The position numbers were made by a program, and so were the translations under genes. The notes beneath the pieces were generated by a model. It was not told the origin of the DNA. It ran no database searches and was given only the letters and a program-made list of their open reading frames with translations. This document shows positions 8,314 through 15,841 of a stretch of DNA of 41,182 nucleotides, one piece after another. Numbering within the stretch: position 1 is the first letter of the stretch; every line of letters begins with the position of its first letter. The stretch comes from Candidatus Rokuibacteriota bacterium (lineage in GTDB: Bacteria; Methylomirabilota; Methylomirabilia; Rokubacteriales; CSP1-6): NCBI GenBank assembly GCA_003220615.1, contig QHTB01000192.1:1-41182 (forward strand), written 5' to 3'.

Positions 8314-9779
8314 GCGATCTCTTCGTCGCGCTCACGCCGCCGAACCTCCTCGCCTGCTTCGTCGGAACGGTGCTCGGCACCATCGTCGGTGTGCTGCCCG
8401 GGCTGGGACCGGCCGGCGCGATGGCGCTCGTGCTGCCGCTGACGATCAAGCTCGGGCCGACGGCGGGCCTGATCATGCTCGCGGGCATCTACTACGGCGC
8501 CATGTACGGAGGCTCGACGACGTCGATCCTCGTCAACGTCCCCGGCGAGGCGGCCAGCGTGGTCACGACGATCGACGGCTACCGCCTCGCCCGCAAGGGC
8601 CGGGCGGGGGCGGCGCTGGCCGTGGCCGCCATCGCCTCGTTCGTCGCCGGCACGTTCAGCGTGGTCGCGCTGCAGCTCGCCGCGCCGCTGGTGGCGCGCG
8701 CGGCGCTCGCCTTCGGCCCCGCCGAGTATTTCGCGTTCGCGCTGCTCGGCGTCGTACTCCTCGCCAACCTCACCGGCGGCTCGCGCGTGAAGTCGCTCGC
8801 CATGGTCGTGGTCGGCATCATGCTCGCGACCGTCGGCATGGACCCGCTGGGCGGCAGCGTCCGGTTCACGTTCGACGTGGCGGGCGCCCAGGCCGGCTTC
8901 AGCTTCATCGCGGTGACGGCCGGCCTCTTCGGCGTTGCCGAGGTGTTGACGACGATGGCCGAGCCAGCGTCGACGCTGGCCGCGGCGAAGGTGAAGTTCA
9001 GCGAGCTGTACCCGAGCCGGGAGGAGCTGCGTCGCTCGGTGCCGCCGATGCTGCGCGGCACGGTGCTCGGCTTTCTGGTCGGCCTGATCCCCGGCCCGGC
9101 GGCGACGATCGCGTCGTTCGTCTCGTATGGCGTCGAGCAGAAGGTGTCAAAGTACCGGCACGAGCTCGGAACCGGGGCGATCGAGGGCGTCGCCGGGCCC
9201 GAGGCGGCCAACAACGCGGCGGCCGGCGGCGGCATGATTCCCCTGCTCTCGCTCGGCTTGCCATTCACGCCGTCGACGGCGGTGCTGCTGAGCGGGATGC
9301 TGCTGATGAGCGTGACGCCGGGGCCGTTCCTGCTCCGCGATCACCCGCAGGTGTTCTGGGGCGTGATCGGCAGCTTCTACGTCGGCAACGTGATGTTGCT
9401 GCTCCTCAACCTGCCGCTGGTGGGCGTGTTCGCGCGGGTCGCGACGATTCCCTCGCGCTACCTGATGCCGGGCGTGCTCGTGCTCTGCGTCGTGGCCGCG
9501 TACTCGGACAACAACAACGTCTTCGACGTGTGGGTCCTGGTGGCCGCCGGCATCATCGGCTGGGCGATGCGGGGGCTCGGCTACAATCCGGCGCCGCTCG
9601 TCCTCGGGCTGGTGCTCGGGCCGCTGCTGGAGCGCTCGCTGCTCCAGGCGCTCACGATCGCGCGCGGCAACGTCCGGGGGCTGTGGTCATCGGGGCCGTC
9701 GGCCGTGATGCTGATCGCGGCCGTGCTGGTCTCCCTTGCCCCGCTCGTCAGCGTGGTGCGGCGGCGCGTACGAGCGTGA
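8310..9779 (+). CDS. tctA: Tripartite tricarboxylate-type transporter large membrane subunit TctA
   Basis: This 489-residue inner-membrane protein with about 11-12 hydrophobic segments is the channel subunit. The TctA signature GVLPGLGPAGAMALVLPLT lies near residues 25-43, and a second, partly repeated half has GLIPGPAATIASFVSYGVEQ near residue 260. EGVAGPEAANNAAAGGGMIP near residue 295 is also conserved. The chosen start is the GTG at 8310, whose GTGA overlaps the tctB stop. The frame stays open upstream but reads through tctB. The 3' end overlaps the convergent oxidoreductase gene by 32 bases. Confidence 0.94.
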   Translation: MSDLFVALTPPNLLACFVGTVLGTIVGVLPGLGPAGAMALVLPLTIKLGPTAGLIMLAGIYYGAMYGGSTTSILVNVPGEAASVVTTIDGYRLARKGRAGAALAVAAIASFVAGTFSVVALQLAAPLVARAALAFGPAEYFAFALLGVVLLANLTGGSRVKSLAMVVVGIMLATVGMDPLGGSVRFTFDVAGAQAGFSFIAVTAGLFGVAEVLTTMAEPASTLAAAKVKFSELYPSREELRRSVPPMLRGTVLGFLVGLIPGPAATIASFVSYGVEQKVSKYRHELGTGAIEGVAGPEAANNAAAGGGMIPLLSLGLPFTPSTAVLLSGMLLMSVTPGPFLLRDHPQVFWGVIGSFYVGNVMLLLLNLPLVGVFARVATIPSRYLMPGVLVLCVVAAYSDNNNVFDVWVLVAAGIIGWAMRGLGYNPAPLVLGLVLGPLLERSLLQALTIARGNVRGLWSSGPSAVMLIAAVLVSLAPLVSVVRRRVRA

Positions 9780-10524
9780 CCGTCTCCTCGGCGGTGTCCT
9801 CGCCGGGAAGCGCGCGCAGCACCACCTCGTCGACCACGCCGCGCCACTGCGCGAGTGCGGGCGCGACCATGTCGGCACGACTCACGGCGATCGCGGTGGT
9901 CGACGGATCGACGCCCATGCGCCGGAAGTTCGCCGCGTAGGCCGGAATCCCCGCATAGCGGTCGGCTTCCTTCTTCACACGCGCGACGCCGGCAGCGCCG
10001 ACGGCCAGCCGGACGTAGGCGAAGAGCGTCGGCGGCTTGCGCTTCGCCTTCGCCGCGCCTTGCCGCACCAGCTCGGCGGACGCGCGCGCGTGCTCGGGCG
10101 TCAGCCAGTTGAAGAGCACGCCATCGGCCACCTCGCCGGCGAGCTCGCACATCTTCGGACCGAGCGCGGCCACGATCAGACGCGTTCTGAGCCCGGCGCG
10201 CAGCGTCGCGATCCCTCCACGGACTCGCGCGAGCGAGTCAGGATTCGGGCTGCCCACGCCGAGCAGCAGGCGATCGAGGGGCAGCGCCTGGCTCCGCACG
10301 CCCTCGATGATGCTTTCGGGGCCGCGGGTGTGCAGCGGAATGACGCCGATCCCGAGATCGATCTGCCGCGTCACGCTGGCCGCCTGGGCGAGCGAGAGCA
10401 GGCCGTCGGTCGCGCCCGGATGATTCACCCAGAACGACGTGTAGCCGAGCGTTTCCGCTTCCCGGGCTGCGGCTGTGACGATGGAGGGCGAAACACCGGC
10501 GAAGAGTGCGAATCCCTGGGCCAT
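9748..10524 (-). CDS. LLM-class flavin-dependent oxidoreductase (luciferase-like)
   Basis: This 258-residue protein has the bacterial luciferase-like TIM-barrel pattern: an N-terminal AREAETLGYTSFWVNH segment, then ASVTRQIDLGIGVIPLHTRGPESI, and RLLLGVGSPNP, which is the usual LLM order. Most relatives use reduced FMN or F420. It is shorter than the typical 300-350 residues, so it may be a compact family member. There is no Shine-Dalgarno sequence before the ATG, and TAGCTT lies six bases upstream of it (10536-10531). The 3' end overlaps tctA by 32 bases in convergent orientation. The substrate is unknown. Confidence 0.82.
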   Translation of the reverse strand: MAQGFALFAGVSPSIVTAAAREAETLGYTSFWVNHPGATDGLLSLAQAASVTRQIDLGIGVIPLHTRGPESIIEGVRSQALPLDRLLLGVGSPNPDSLARVRGGIATLRAGLRTRLIVAALGPKMCELAGEVADGVLFNWLTPEHARASAELVRQGAAKAKRKPPTLFAYVRLAVGAAGVARVKKEADRYAGIPAYAANFRRMGVDPSTTAIAVSRADMVAPALAQWRGVVDEVVLRALPGEDTAEETVTLVRAAAPR

Positions 10525-10569
10525 GAGCGGAAGCTAACACAAAGTGTCGCAATCGGCGCGGGGGTCGAG

Positions 10570-10698
10570 TATAGTCAAGCCGTCTGGTTCGATCGCCGGC
10601 TCATCTGAGAGCCCATCTTCCTCAGACCGCGTTTCCCGCCATTTCCGCTTCGTGGAGCGTGTTCAGACCCGCGGAAGAATCGAAAGGAAGTCCGTTCC
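10570..10698 (+). promoter_or_regulatory. Candidate promoter and long leader of the DEAD-box helicase gene
   Basis: TATAGT at 10570-10575 is a good -10 hexamer. The matching -35 position (10547-10552, TCGCAA) is weak. Transcription from here would give a leader of about 115 bases ahead of the helicase ATG, ending in an AAGGAAG ribosome binding site. A small hairpin (CGCT/AGCG) is possible near 10650. Long leaders are common for cold-inducible helicase genes, but no specific element is recognised. Confidence 0.3.
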
Positions 10699-11901
10699 AT
10701 GTCGTTCTCGTCGTTCAACCTTCACCCCGAGCTCCTGCGCGCAGTCGACGCGCTGGGCTTCATCGTTCCAACACCCATTCAGAAGGACGCCATTCCGCCG
10801 GCGTGCCGGGGGCGCGACGTTCTCGCCTGCGCGATGACCGGCAGCGGCAAGACGGCCGCCTTCCTGTTGCCGATCCTGAATCGCTTGATCGGACAGGCCC
10901 GCGGGAAGACACGCGCCCTCGTGCTCGCGCCCACGCGTGAGCTCGCGGCGCAGATCGACGAGCATCGTCGGGAGCTGGCGCGCTTCACGCCGATCGGAGG
11001 GGCTGCCATCTTCGGCGGGGTCGCCATGGCACCTCAGCAGGCGGCGTTCCGCCGCGGCGCCGACGTCCTCGTCGCGACGCCGGGACGGCTCCTCGACCAT
11101 TTCCAGCATCCCTATGCGCGCCTCGACGCGCTCGAGACGCTCGTCATCGACGAGGCCGATCGGATGCTCGACATGGGCTTCTTGCCCGACATCCGGCGTG
11201 TGCTGAAGGCCCTGCCCGCCCGGCGGCGCCAGACGCTGCTCTTTTCGGCCACGCTGCCGGCGGCGATCATCGACCTCGCCCGCGAGCTGCTCCTCGATCC
11301 CGTGGCCATCAACGTGGAACGGGCCGCCGCACCGGCCGTCGGCATCAGCCATGCCGCCTACCCGGTGCCGTCGGAGCTCAAGCTCCCGTTGCTCGTCGAG
11401 CTGCTCAAGCAGCCCGACGTCCACAACATGCTCGTCTTCACGCGCACCAAGCATCGCGCCAACCGCCTGGCCGAGGGCCTCGTGCGGCGTGGTGTGGCCG
11501 CCGCGCGCATCCACGGCAATCGTAGCCAGACGCAGCGCACACAGGCGCTCTCGGCTTTCAAGGCGGGTCGCGTGCGCGTGCTCGTCGCGACCGACATCGC
11601 GGCACGGGGCATCGACGTGACGGGCCTCAGCCACGTCGTGAACTTCGATGTCCCGCACCTGGCCGAGGACTACATCCATCGCGTGGGACGGACCGCCCGG
11701 GCGGAGGCGGTTGGCGACGCCCTCACGCTGCTGTCACCCCAGGAGGAAGGCAACTTCAGGTCGTGCGAGCGCGCGGTCGGGACTCGCATCGCGCGCGTGA
11801 CGCTGCCGGGCTTCGACTACCGGGCTCGCCCGGCGGAGCGCCTGGAGATTCCGCTCGCTCAGCGTTTCGCGAACGTCAGGCGCTCTCGCGGACGACGGTG
11901 A
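10699..11901 (+). CDS. DEAD-box ATP-dependent RNA helicase
   Basis: This 400-residue protein has the full DEAD-box motif set: a Q motif with PTPIQ (residues 24-28), Walker A AMTGSGKT (45-52), APTREL (77-82), TPGR (127-130), DEAD (151-154), SAT (183-185), ARGID (302-306) and HRVGRTAR (327-334). It unwinds short RNA duplexes during ribosome assembly, RNA decay or cold adaptation. It ends soon after the helicase core with a short basic tail (RRSRGRR), closest in layout to compact RhlE/RhlB-type proteins. AAGGAAG precedes the ATG by about ten bases. The last 26 bases overlap a small convergent gene. Confidence 0.95.
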   Translation: MSFSSFNLHPELLRAVDALGFIVPTPIQKDAIPPACRGRDVLACAMTGSGKTAAFLLPILNRLIGQARGKTRALVLAPTRELAAQIDEHRRELARFTPIGGAAIFGGVAMAPQQAAFRRGADVLVATPGRLLDHFQHPYARLDALETLVIDEADRMLDMGFLPDIRRVLKALPARRRQTLLFSATLPAAIIDLARELLLDPVAINVERAAAPAVGISHAAYPVPSELKLPLLVELLKQPDVHNMLVFTRTKHRANRLAEGLVRRGVAAARIHGNRSQTQRTQALSAFKAGRVRVLVATDIAARGIDVTGLSHVVNFDVPHLAEDYIHRVGRTARAEAVGDALTLLSPQEEGNFRSCERAVGTRIARVTLPGFDYRARPAERLEIPLAQRFANVRRSRGRR

Positions 11902-12097
11902 AGTCGTCGGCGGCTCGGAAGAGCCACTCGAAGTCATCGGGGTGGTCTTCGTAGAGCAGGCCCGACAGATCGACGGACCGCGCCGGCGCTTCCAGAGGAC
12001 CAAAGACGCCCGTAAGCGTTTCGAACTCGAGACGCACCGCCCAGAGCTCCCGAGACTTCGCATGCTGCCACAGTTGATAGCGAGTCACTGGCGGCAT
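11876..12097 (-). CDS. Small conserved-looking protein of unknown function (73 aa)
   Basis: This 73-residue acidic protein contains several aromatic residues (RYQLWQH, RELWAVRLEFE, YEDHPDDFEWLF) and reads like a compact folded domain. I do not recognise it. AGAGGA lies a few bases before the ATG and supports translation. It follows the arginine-rich 54-residue gene by 50 bases, so the acidic and the very basic proteins may be co-expressed. Its 3' end overlaps the end of the convergent helicase gene by 26 bases. Confidence 0.6.
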   Translation of the reverse strand: MPPVTRYQLWQHAKSRELWAVRLEFETLTGVFGPLEAPARSVDLSGLLYEDHPDDFEWLFRAADDFTVVRESA

Positions 12098-12147
12098 CGG
12101 TTCCTCTTTCTCGAACGAAGTCGATGCATCCCTCGGCGCGACGACGG

Positions 12148-12312
12148 TCAGCGACGCGACGTCCCGCGAGTACGGCCACCACTCGGCGCCTGGGCCGGCG
12201 GTTGCGCCGCCTTCGCGGCCCGTTCTTGTCTCAGTTTCGCTTCGCGTCGCCGCCGGGCAAGACGCCGGAGTCGTCGAACCGCGTGATTGGTCTTGGAGTG
12301 GGAGTGGCTCAT
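12148..12312 (-). CDS. Arginine-rich 54-residue protein
   Basis: A short frame runs from ATG at 12312 to TGA at 12148-12150 and encodes 54 residues. It opens with an His/Ser stretch (MSHSHSKTNH), continues with an Arg-dense helix-like region (VRRLRRLARRRREAKLRQ, residues 12-29) and ends in an Ala/Pro/Gln and Arg/Gly/Thr tail. A perfect GGAGG (12324-12320) sits seven bases before the ATG, strong evidence that it is translated. The composition suggests binding to RNA or another polyanion, and the neighbours are a pseudouridine synthase and an RNA helicase. No family is recognised. It is 43 bases downstream of the synthase gene and probably in the same transcript. Confidence 0.6.
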   Translation of the reverse strand: MSHSHSKTNHAVRRLRRLARRRREAKLRQERAAKAAQPPAQAPSGGRTRGTSRR

Positions 12313-12355
12313 CAAAACACCTCCGCTGAGGGATCGAGGCCGACGTCCGCCGGCA

Positions 12356-13087
12356 CTACGGGCGCCTGAAGCTCGCCGGCGGCGGGCTGTCGAAGACGAC
12401 GCGCCGGCCGTCAGGATGGTCGAACCCGAGGCGGGTCGCGTGCAAGCACACGCGCCGCAGCGGGTCGTGGCGGCTCCCGTACTCGCGATCGCCGACGATC
12501 GGATGGCCGAGCGCGGCGAGCTGCGCCCGGATCTGCCCGCGGCGGCCGGTCTGAAGCTGGATCTCGACGAGCGTCGCGTCGCGGTAGCGCTCCAGCACTC
12601 GGTAGTGGCTGATGGCCGCCTTGCCGCGGCGGCGGTCGCGCGTCGGCCGCACGCGAAGGCTGCGGTCCTCGACCAGGCGGGACTGCAACGTGCCCGCGTC
12701 GGGCCTCACGACGCCTTCGACGCGGGCGACGTACACGCGCTCGGGCGTCCGCGCCTTGAACTGCTCCTGGAGCATGTCCTTGACGCCGCCGGAGCGCGCG
12801 AAGACGAGCAGGCCGGAGGTCTCGCGATCGAGCCGATGCACCACGAACACGCGGCCGCCGCTCCGCGCCTGCTCCCAGTCACGCAGCAAGCGGTACACGG
12901 TGCGCTCACGCTCGCTCTCGGTGGCGATCGTGAGCAAGCCGACCGGCTTGTCGACGACCAGGATGGCGCGGTCCTCGTGGATCAGTCGCAGCGCCGCCGG
13001 AAAGGCGGGCGCCGGCGGCGCGCCCAGCACCACGCGGTCGTCGGTCGAGACGGCGACGTCGCCGCGACGGACGATGACGCCGTTCAC
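12356..13087 (-). CDS. RluA-family pseudouridine synthase with S4 domain
   Basis: The protein isomerises uridine to pseudouridine in RNA, most likely rRNA. The catalytic motif HRLDRETSGL has its aspartate at residue 87 counted from the GTG at 13087. Preceding VVDKPVGLLT and later RGQIRAQLAALGHPIVGDREYG fit the RluA fold. The GTG at 13087 is the first standard start codon in frame, but it cuts into an S4 RNA-binding domain: codons from about 13168 to 13088 encode a clear S4 first half (RRLKQWLEAGRVTVNG), with no ATG, GTG or TTG between them and the in-frame TGA of the preceding gene (13189-13187). The true start is therefore unclear. The enzyme call is firm, the 5' end is not. Confidence 0.88.
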   Translation of the reverse strand: MNGVIVRRGDVAVSTDDRVVLGAPPAPAFPAALRLIHEDRAILVVDKPVGLLTIATESERERTVYRLLRDWEQARSGGRVFVVHRLDRETSGLLVFARSGGVKDMLQEQFKARTPERVYVARVEGVVRPDAGTLQSRLVEDRSLRVRPTRDRRRGKAAISHYRVLERYRDATLVEIQLQTGRRGQIRAQLAALGHPIVGDREYGSRHDPLRRVCLHATRLGFDHPDGRRVVFDSPPPASFRRP

Positions 13088-13186
13088 CGTGACGCGCCCG
13101 GCTTCCAGCCACTGCTTGAGCCGGCGGCCGGACGTGTGCGGGTAGAGGTGGCGGAGACGATCACGGAGCGTGGGCGGACGCGTCGA

Positions 13187-13606
13187 TCAGCGGCGGGGAG
13201 CGGCCGGCGGGCCCAGGATGGTCAGCCGCTCGATTGTCTGGCAGAGCTGCTCGGTGCCGACCGGCTTCACGAGATAGTCGTGAAACCCGAGCGCCAGCAT
13301 GTCGGCCTTCCGATATTCGTCGTCGTAGGCGGTGACCGCGATGGCGGGAATGTCGCCGCCGCGCTCGGGCTTGGTGTGCCGCAGACGCTCGATCAGCCAC
13401 GCCCCGTCCCGCCGTGGCATGGCCAGGTCCACCACCATCACGTCGGGGCGAACGTGCCGGGTGATCTTCAGCGCGATCTCAGCGGACACCGCCACCGTGA
13501 CGAGCGCACCCATGTACGTGATCACCGACTGGAAGATCTCTCGCGCATCGGGGTTGTCGTCGACGACCAGGACGTGGATTCCACTCAGGCGGCGATTGTC
13601 GCTCAC
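13187..13606 (-). CDS. Single-domain CheY-like response regulator
   Basis: This 139-residue protein is a lone receiver domain. The acidic pocket is Asp16-Asp17, the phosphoacceptor Asp60 (VVDLAMP), the switch residue Thr92 and the lysine Lys114 (LVKP). There is no output domain, so it would act by protein contact or in a phosphorelay. No histidine kinase is adjacent; PrsK is 10 kb away and has its own regulator. The start is a GTG with no clear ribosome binding site. Its stop codon lies in the same frame as the S4/pseudouridine synthase gene that follows. Confidence 0.88.
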   Translation of the reverse strand: MSDNRRLSGIHVLVVDDNPDAREIFQSVITYMGALVTVAVSAEIALKITRHVRPDVMVVDLAMPRRDGAWLIERLRHTKPERGGDIPAIAVTAYDDEYRKADMLALGFHDYLVKPVGTEQLCQTIERLTILGPPAAPRR

Positions 13607-13643
13607 GGCGTGATGATGCCGCCAATGATCGGACTCGGCAAGC

Positions 13644-13668
13644 GGGAAAACATTTCCTCAGTTTTCCC
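13644..13668. promoter_or_regulatory. Inverted repeat, candidate operator of the permease gene
   Basis: GGGAAAA (13644-13650) and TTTTCCC (13662-13668) form a perfect 7-base inverted repeat with an 11-base centre, extendable to GC pairs beyond a two-base bulge. It covers the expected -35 region just upstream of the TACAAT at 13677-13682. Since the flanking genes diverge, a terminator is not expected here, and a repressor or activator site is more likely. Confidence 0.4.
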
Positions 13669-13676
13669 CCGCTGCG

Positions 13677-13682
13677 TACAAT
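13677..13682 (+). promoter_or_regulatory. Candidate -10 element of the permease gene
   Basis: TACAAT matches the TATAAT consensus at five of six bases. It lies nine bases before the GTG start codon of the permease, so transcription would begin almost at the start codon and the mRNA would be leaderless or nearly so. No Shine-Dalgarno sequence precedes that GTG, in agreement. The -35 region is poor and is occupied by the inverted repeat. Confidence 0.45.
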
Positions 13683-13691
13683 GGCGCCCCG

Positions 13692-15323
13692 GTGAAGACG
13701 GGCAGGCGCAGCCGATCCCAGGTCATCGCCGACGACGTCCGCGACCTCGAGCGCCTCGGCTACGCCCAGCAGCTCTTTCGCGAGATGGGCGGGTTCTCCA
13801 ACTTCGCCATCTCGTTCTCGATCATCTCGATCCTGACCGGCGCCGTGCTGCTCTTCGGCTACGGCCTGAAGCTGGCCGGCCCGGTCATCAACTCGGTCGG
13901 CTGGCCGGTGGTGAGCCTCTTCACGCTGTGCGTGGCGGCCTCGATGGCCGAGCTGGCCTCGGCGTATCCGACAGCCGGGGGGCTCTACTTCTGGGCGTTC
14001 AGGCTCGGCGGCCGGACGTGGGCGTGGATCACGGCGTGGCTCAACATGGTCGGCCAGGTCACGATCACCGCCGGGATCAACGTGGCGGCAGCCACGTACC
14101 TCGTCGGCGCCGCGACCCGCATCGCCGGCGCTTCGCCCGACGCCGCGGTTCCGCTCCTCGGCTCGGCGACGAGCTGGTACTTCCAGCTCACGGTCATGGT
14201 CGTCCTCATGGTCCCCCAGGTCCTCATCAACGTCTTCGGCATCCGCCTGACCGCGCGGCTCAACGACTTCAGCGTCTGGTGGCACATCGCGGGCTGCACC
14301 GTGATCGTCGCTCTCCTGGTGTTCTTCGGAACTCACCACAACAGCCTGGCCTTCCTGTTCAGCCGCGTGACCACCGTCACGCCGCTGGTCGCCGCGTCGG
14401 CCGACCTCGGGGGCCGGACCGCGCCGGCGCTCGTCATCGCCGACCTGACGGTGCCCTCGCCGCTCTTCGCCCTGATCCCGGGACTGACCGCTCTCTACGG
14501 CGCGGCCCCGCTGCTCCTCGTCTTCGTCCTCGGGCTGCTCCAGGCCCAGTGGACATACACGGGCTACGATGCGTCCGCCCACGTCGCCGAAGAGACGGTG
14601 ATGGCGCGGCTCAACACAGCGTGGGGCGTGTTCCTCTCGGTCGCCGTGTCGGCGGTGGTCGGCTACGTGCTGCTGCTCGTGCTGACCTGGACGATTCCGC
14701 GCGGTGACGTCGCGGCGGCGGCCAACGATCCCTACCCGGTGCTGCACATCGCGTATGGAAACCTGGCGCGCGGCCTCGGCCACGTGGTCGCCGTGATCAT
14801 CGGTGGCGCGATGTGGCTCTGTGGCCTCGCCTCCATCACGTCGATGGCGCGCATGTGGTACGCCTTCGCGCGCGACGACGGCATGCCGGGCGCCCGGCTC
14901 CTCAAGCGCGTGCATCCCTGCCTGCGCACGCCGGTGTGGGCCATCGTGATCACCAGCGCGCTGGCCGTGGCCATCACCGTGTACGCCGCCGCGTATACCG
15001 TCGTGTCGTCGATCAGCACGGTGACGCTCTACCTCGCCTACGTCATCCCCGTCTATCTCAACTGGCGCAACCGCCGGCGCGGCCGCGGCGAGTACGCGAC
15101 TCCGGCCACGGCCCCGTGGAGCCTGGGACGCTTCGGCCCGGCCGTGAACGCCGTGGCCATTGCGTGGGTCGTCGTCATCACGGTCGTCTTCGTGCTGCCG
15201 CCGAACGAGCTCGTGCTGTGGACGATGCTGGTGCTCGTGCTCGCGCTGGCGGCGTACTGGCGTCTTTCCGCCGGGCGCCGCTTCGTCGGCCCGGCCCCCT
15301 CGAGGAGCGCGACGTCGTCCTAG
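13692..15323 (+). CDS. APC-superfamily amino acid permease
   Basis: This 543-residue inner-membrane protein has about 12 hydrophobic segments and the pattern of the amino acid/choline transporter group of the APC superfamily (GABA/choline-permease like): a cytoplasmic LERLGYAQQLFREMGGFSNF lead-in, AELASAYPTAGGLYFWA in segment 3, and the QWTYTGYDASAHVAEET stretch near residue 290. It probably imports an amino acid or amine using the ion gradient. The start is a GTG; the next in-frame ATG is 31 codons later and would remove conserved sequence. The loop near residues 225-260 is longer than in many relatives. It ends in a CTAG that is shared with the stop of the convergent transporter gene. Confidence 0.88.
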   Translation: MKTGRRSRSQVIADDVRDLERLGYAQQLFREMGGFSNFAISFSIISILTGAVLLFGYGLKLAGPVINSVGWPVVSLFTLCVAASMAELASAYPTAGGLYFWAFRLGGRTWAWITAWLNMVGQVTITAGINVAAATYLVGAATRIAGASPDAAVPLLGSATSWYFQLTVMVVLMVPQVLINVFGIRLTARLNDFSVWWHIAGCTVIVALLVFFGTHHNSLAFLFSRVTTVTPLVAASADLGGRTAPALVIADLTVPSPLFALIPGLTALYGAAPLLLVFVLGLLQAQWTYTGYDASAHVAEETVMARLNTAWGVFLSVAVSAVVGYVLLLVLTWTIPRGDVAAAANDPYPVLHIAYGNLARGLGHVVAVIIGGAMWLCGLASITSMARMWYAFARDDGMPGARLLKRVHPCLRTPVWAIVITSALAVAITVYAAAYTVVSSISTVTLYLAYVIPVYLNWRNRRRGRGEYATPATAPWSLGRFGPAVNAVAIAWVVVITVVFVLPPNELVLWTMLVLVLALAAYWRLSAGRRFVGPAPSRSATSS

Positions 15324-15841
15324 AGGAACGCCGACAGCGCGAGGCCGATGGCGCTGGGAACGAGCAGGACGAGCAGATTGTTCCAGCGCAGCACGGTGGC
15401 GGCCACGATGGCGACGGCGAACACGATCCACGCTCCCGGAGTCGTCAGCGACGCGCGGGCCATCTCGACGCTCGCGGCGAAGATCAGCCCGACCGACGCG
15501 CCGATGAGGCCGCGCGTGAAGCCGCTGACGGCACGGGCGCTGCGCAGCAGGCCGTAGCCGTACTGGAGCGGCAGCATCAGAACGCCGGGAGCGACCACGG
15601 CGATCGCGCAGAGCGCCGCGCCGGGCAGGCCGAAGAGCATGTAGCCGATGGACGCGACGTAGCTGTTGGCCGGTCCCGGCGTGATCCGCGCCACCGTGAA
15701 CGCGTAGAGCAGCTCGTCGGTCGTGAGGACGCCGCGTCCGCTGACGAGGCTCTCGCGCAGGAGCGGGATCATCACGGGGCCGTTGCCGAACGTCATCGCG
15801 TTGAAGAGCAGGATGAGGCCGACGAGCTGGACGAGCGTCAT
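15320..15841 (-). CDS. chrA: Chromate-type transporter, second half protein
   Basis: This 173-residue membrane protein matches one half of the CHR (chromate ion transporter) fold: NAMTFGNGPVMIPLLRESLV near the N-terminus followed by VARITPGPANSYVASIGYMLFG, then three or four further hydrophobic segments. Short CHR proteins occur as adjacent pairs that form a heterodimer. The ATG at 15841 overlaps the stop of the first-half gene as ATGA. Family members export chromate, but many are annotated only by similarity, and the operon suggests another oxyanion or organic anion. Its stop shares CTAG with the permease stop. Confidence 0.85.
   Translation of the reverse strand: MTLVQLVGLILLFNAMTFGNGPVMIPLLRESLVSGRGVLTTDELLYAFTVARITPGPANSYVASIGYMLFGLPGAALCAIAVVAPGVLMLPLQYGYGLLRSARAVSGFTRGLIGASVGLIFAASVEMARASLTTPGAWIVFAVAIVAATVLRWNNLLVLLVPSAIGLALSAFL

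Noticed and set aside
12287..14707. An 806-codon open frame on the plus strand running opposite or across three genes.
   Set aside because: It is a by-product of GC-rich DNA: it crosses the synthase, regulator and permease genes, its protein is rich in Arg, Gly and Ala without any motif, and the genes it covers have strong family evidence.
13479..15431. A 650-codon open frame on the minus strand opposite the permease.
   Set aside because: The translation is a low-complexity Arg/Glu/Asp/Gly-rich sequence typical of antisense frames, while the plus-strand frame encodes a recognisable permease.
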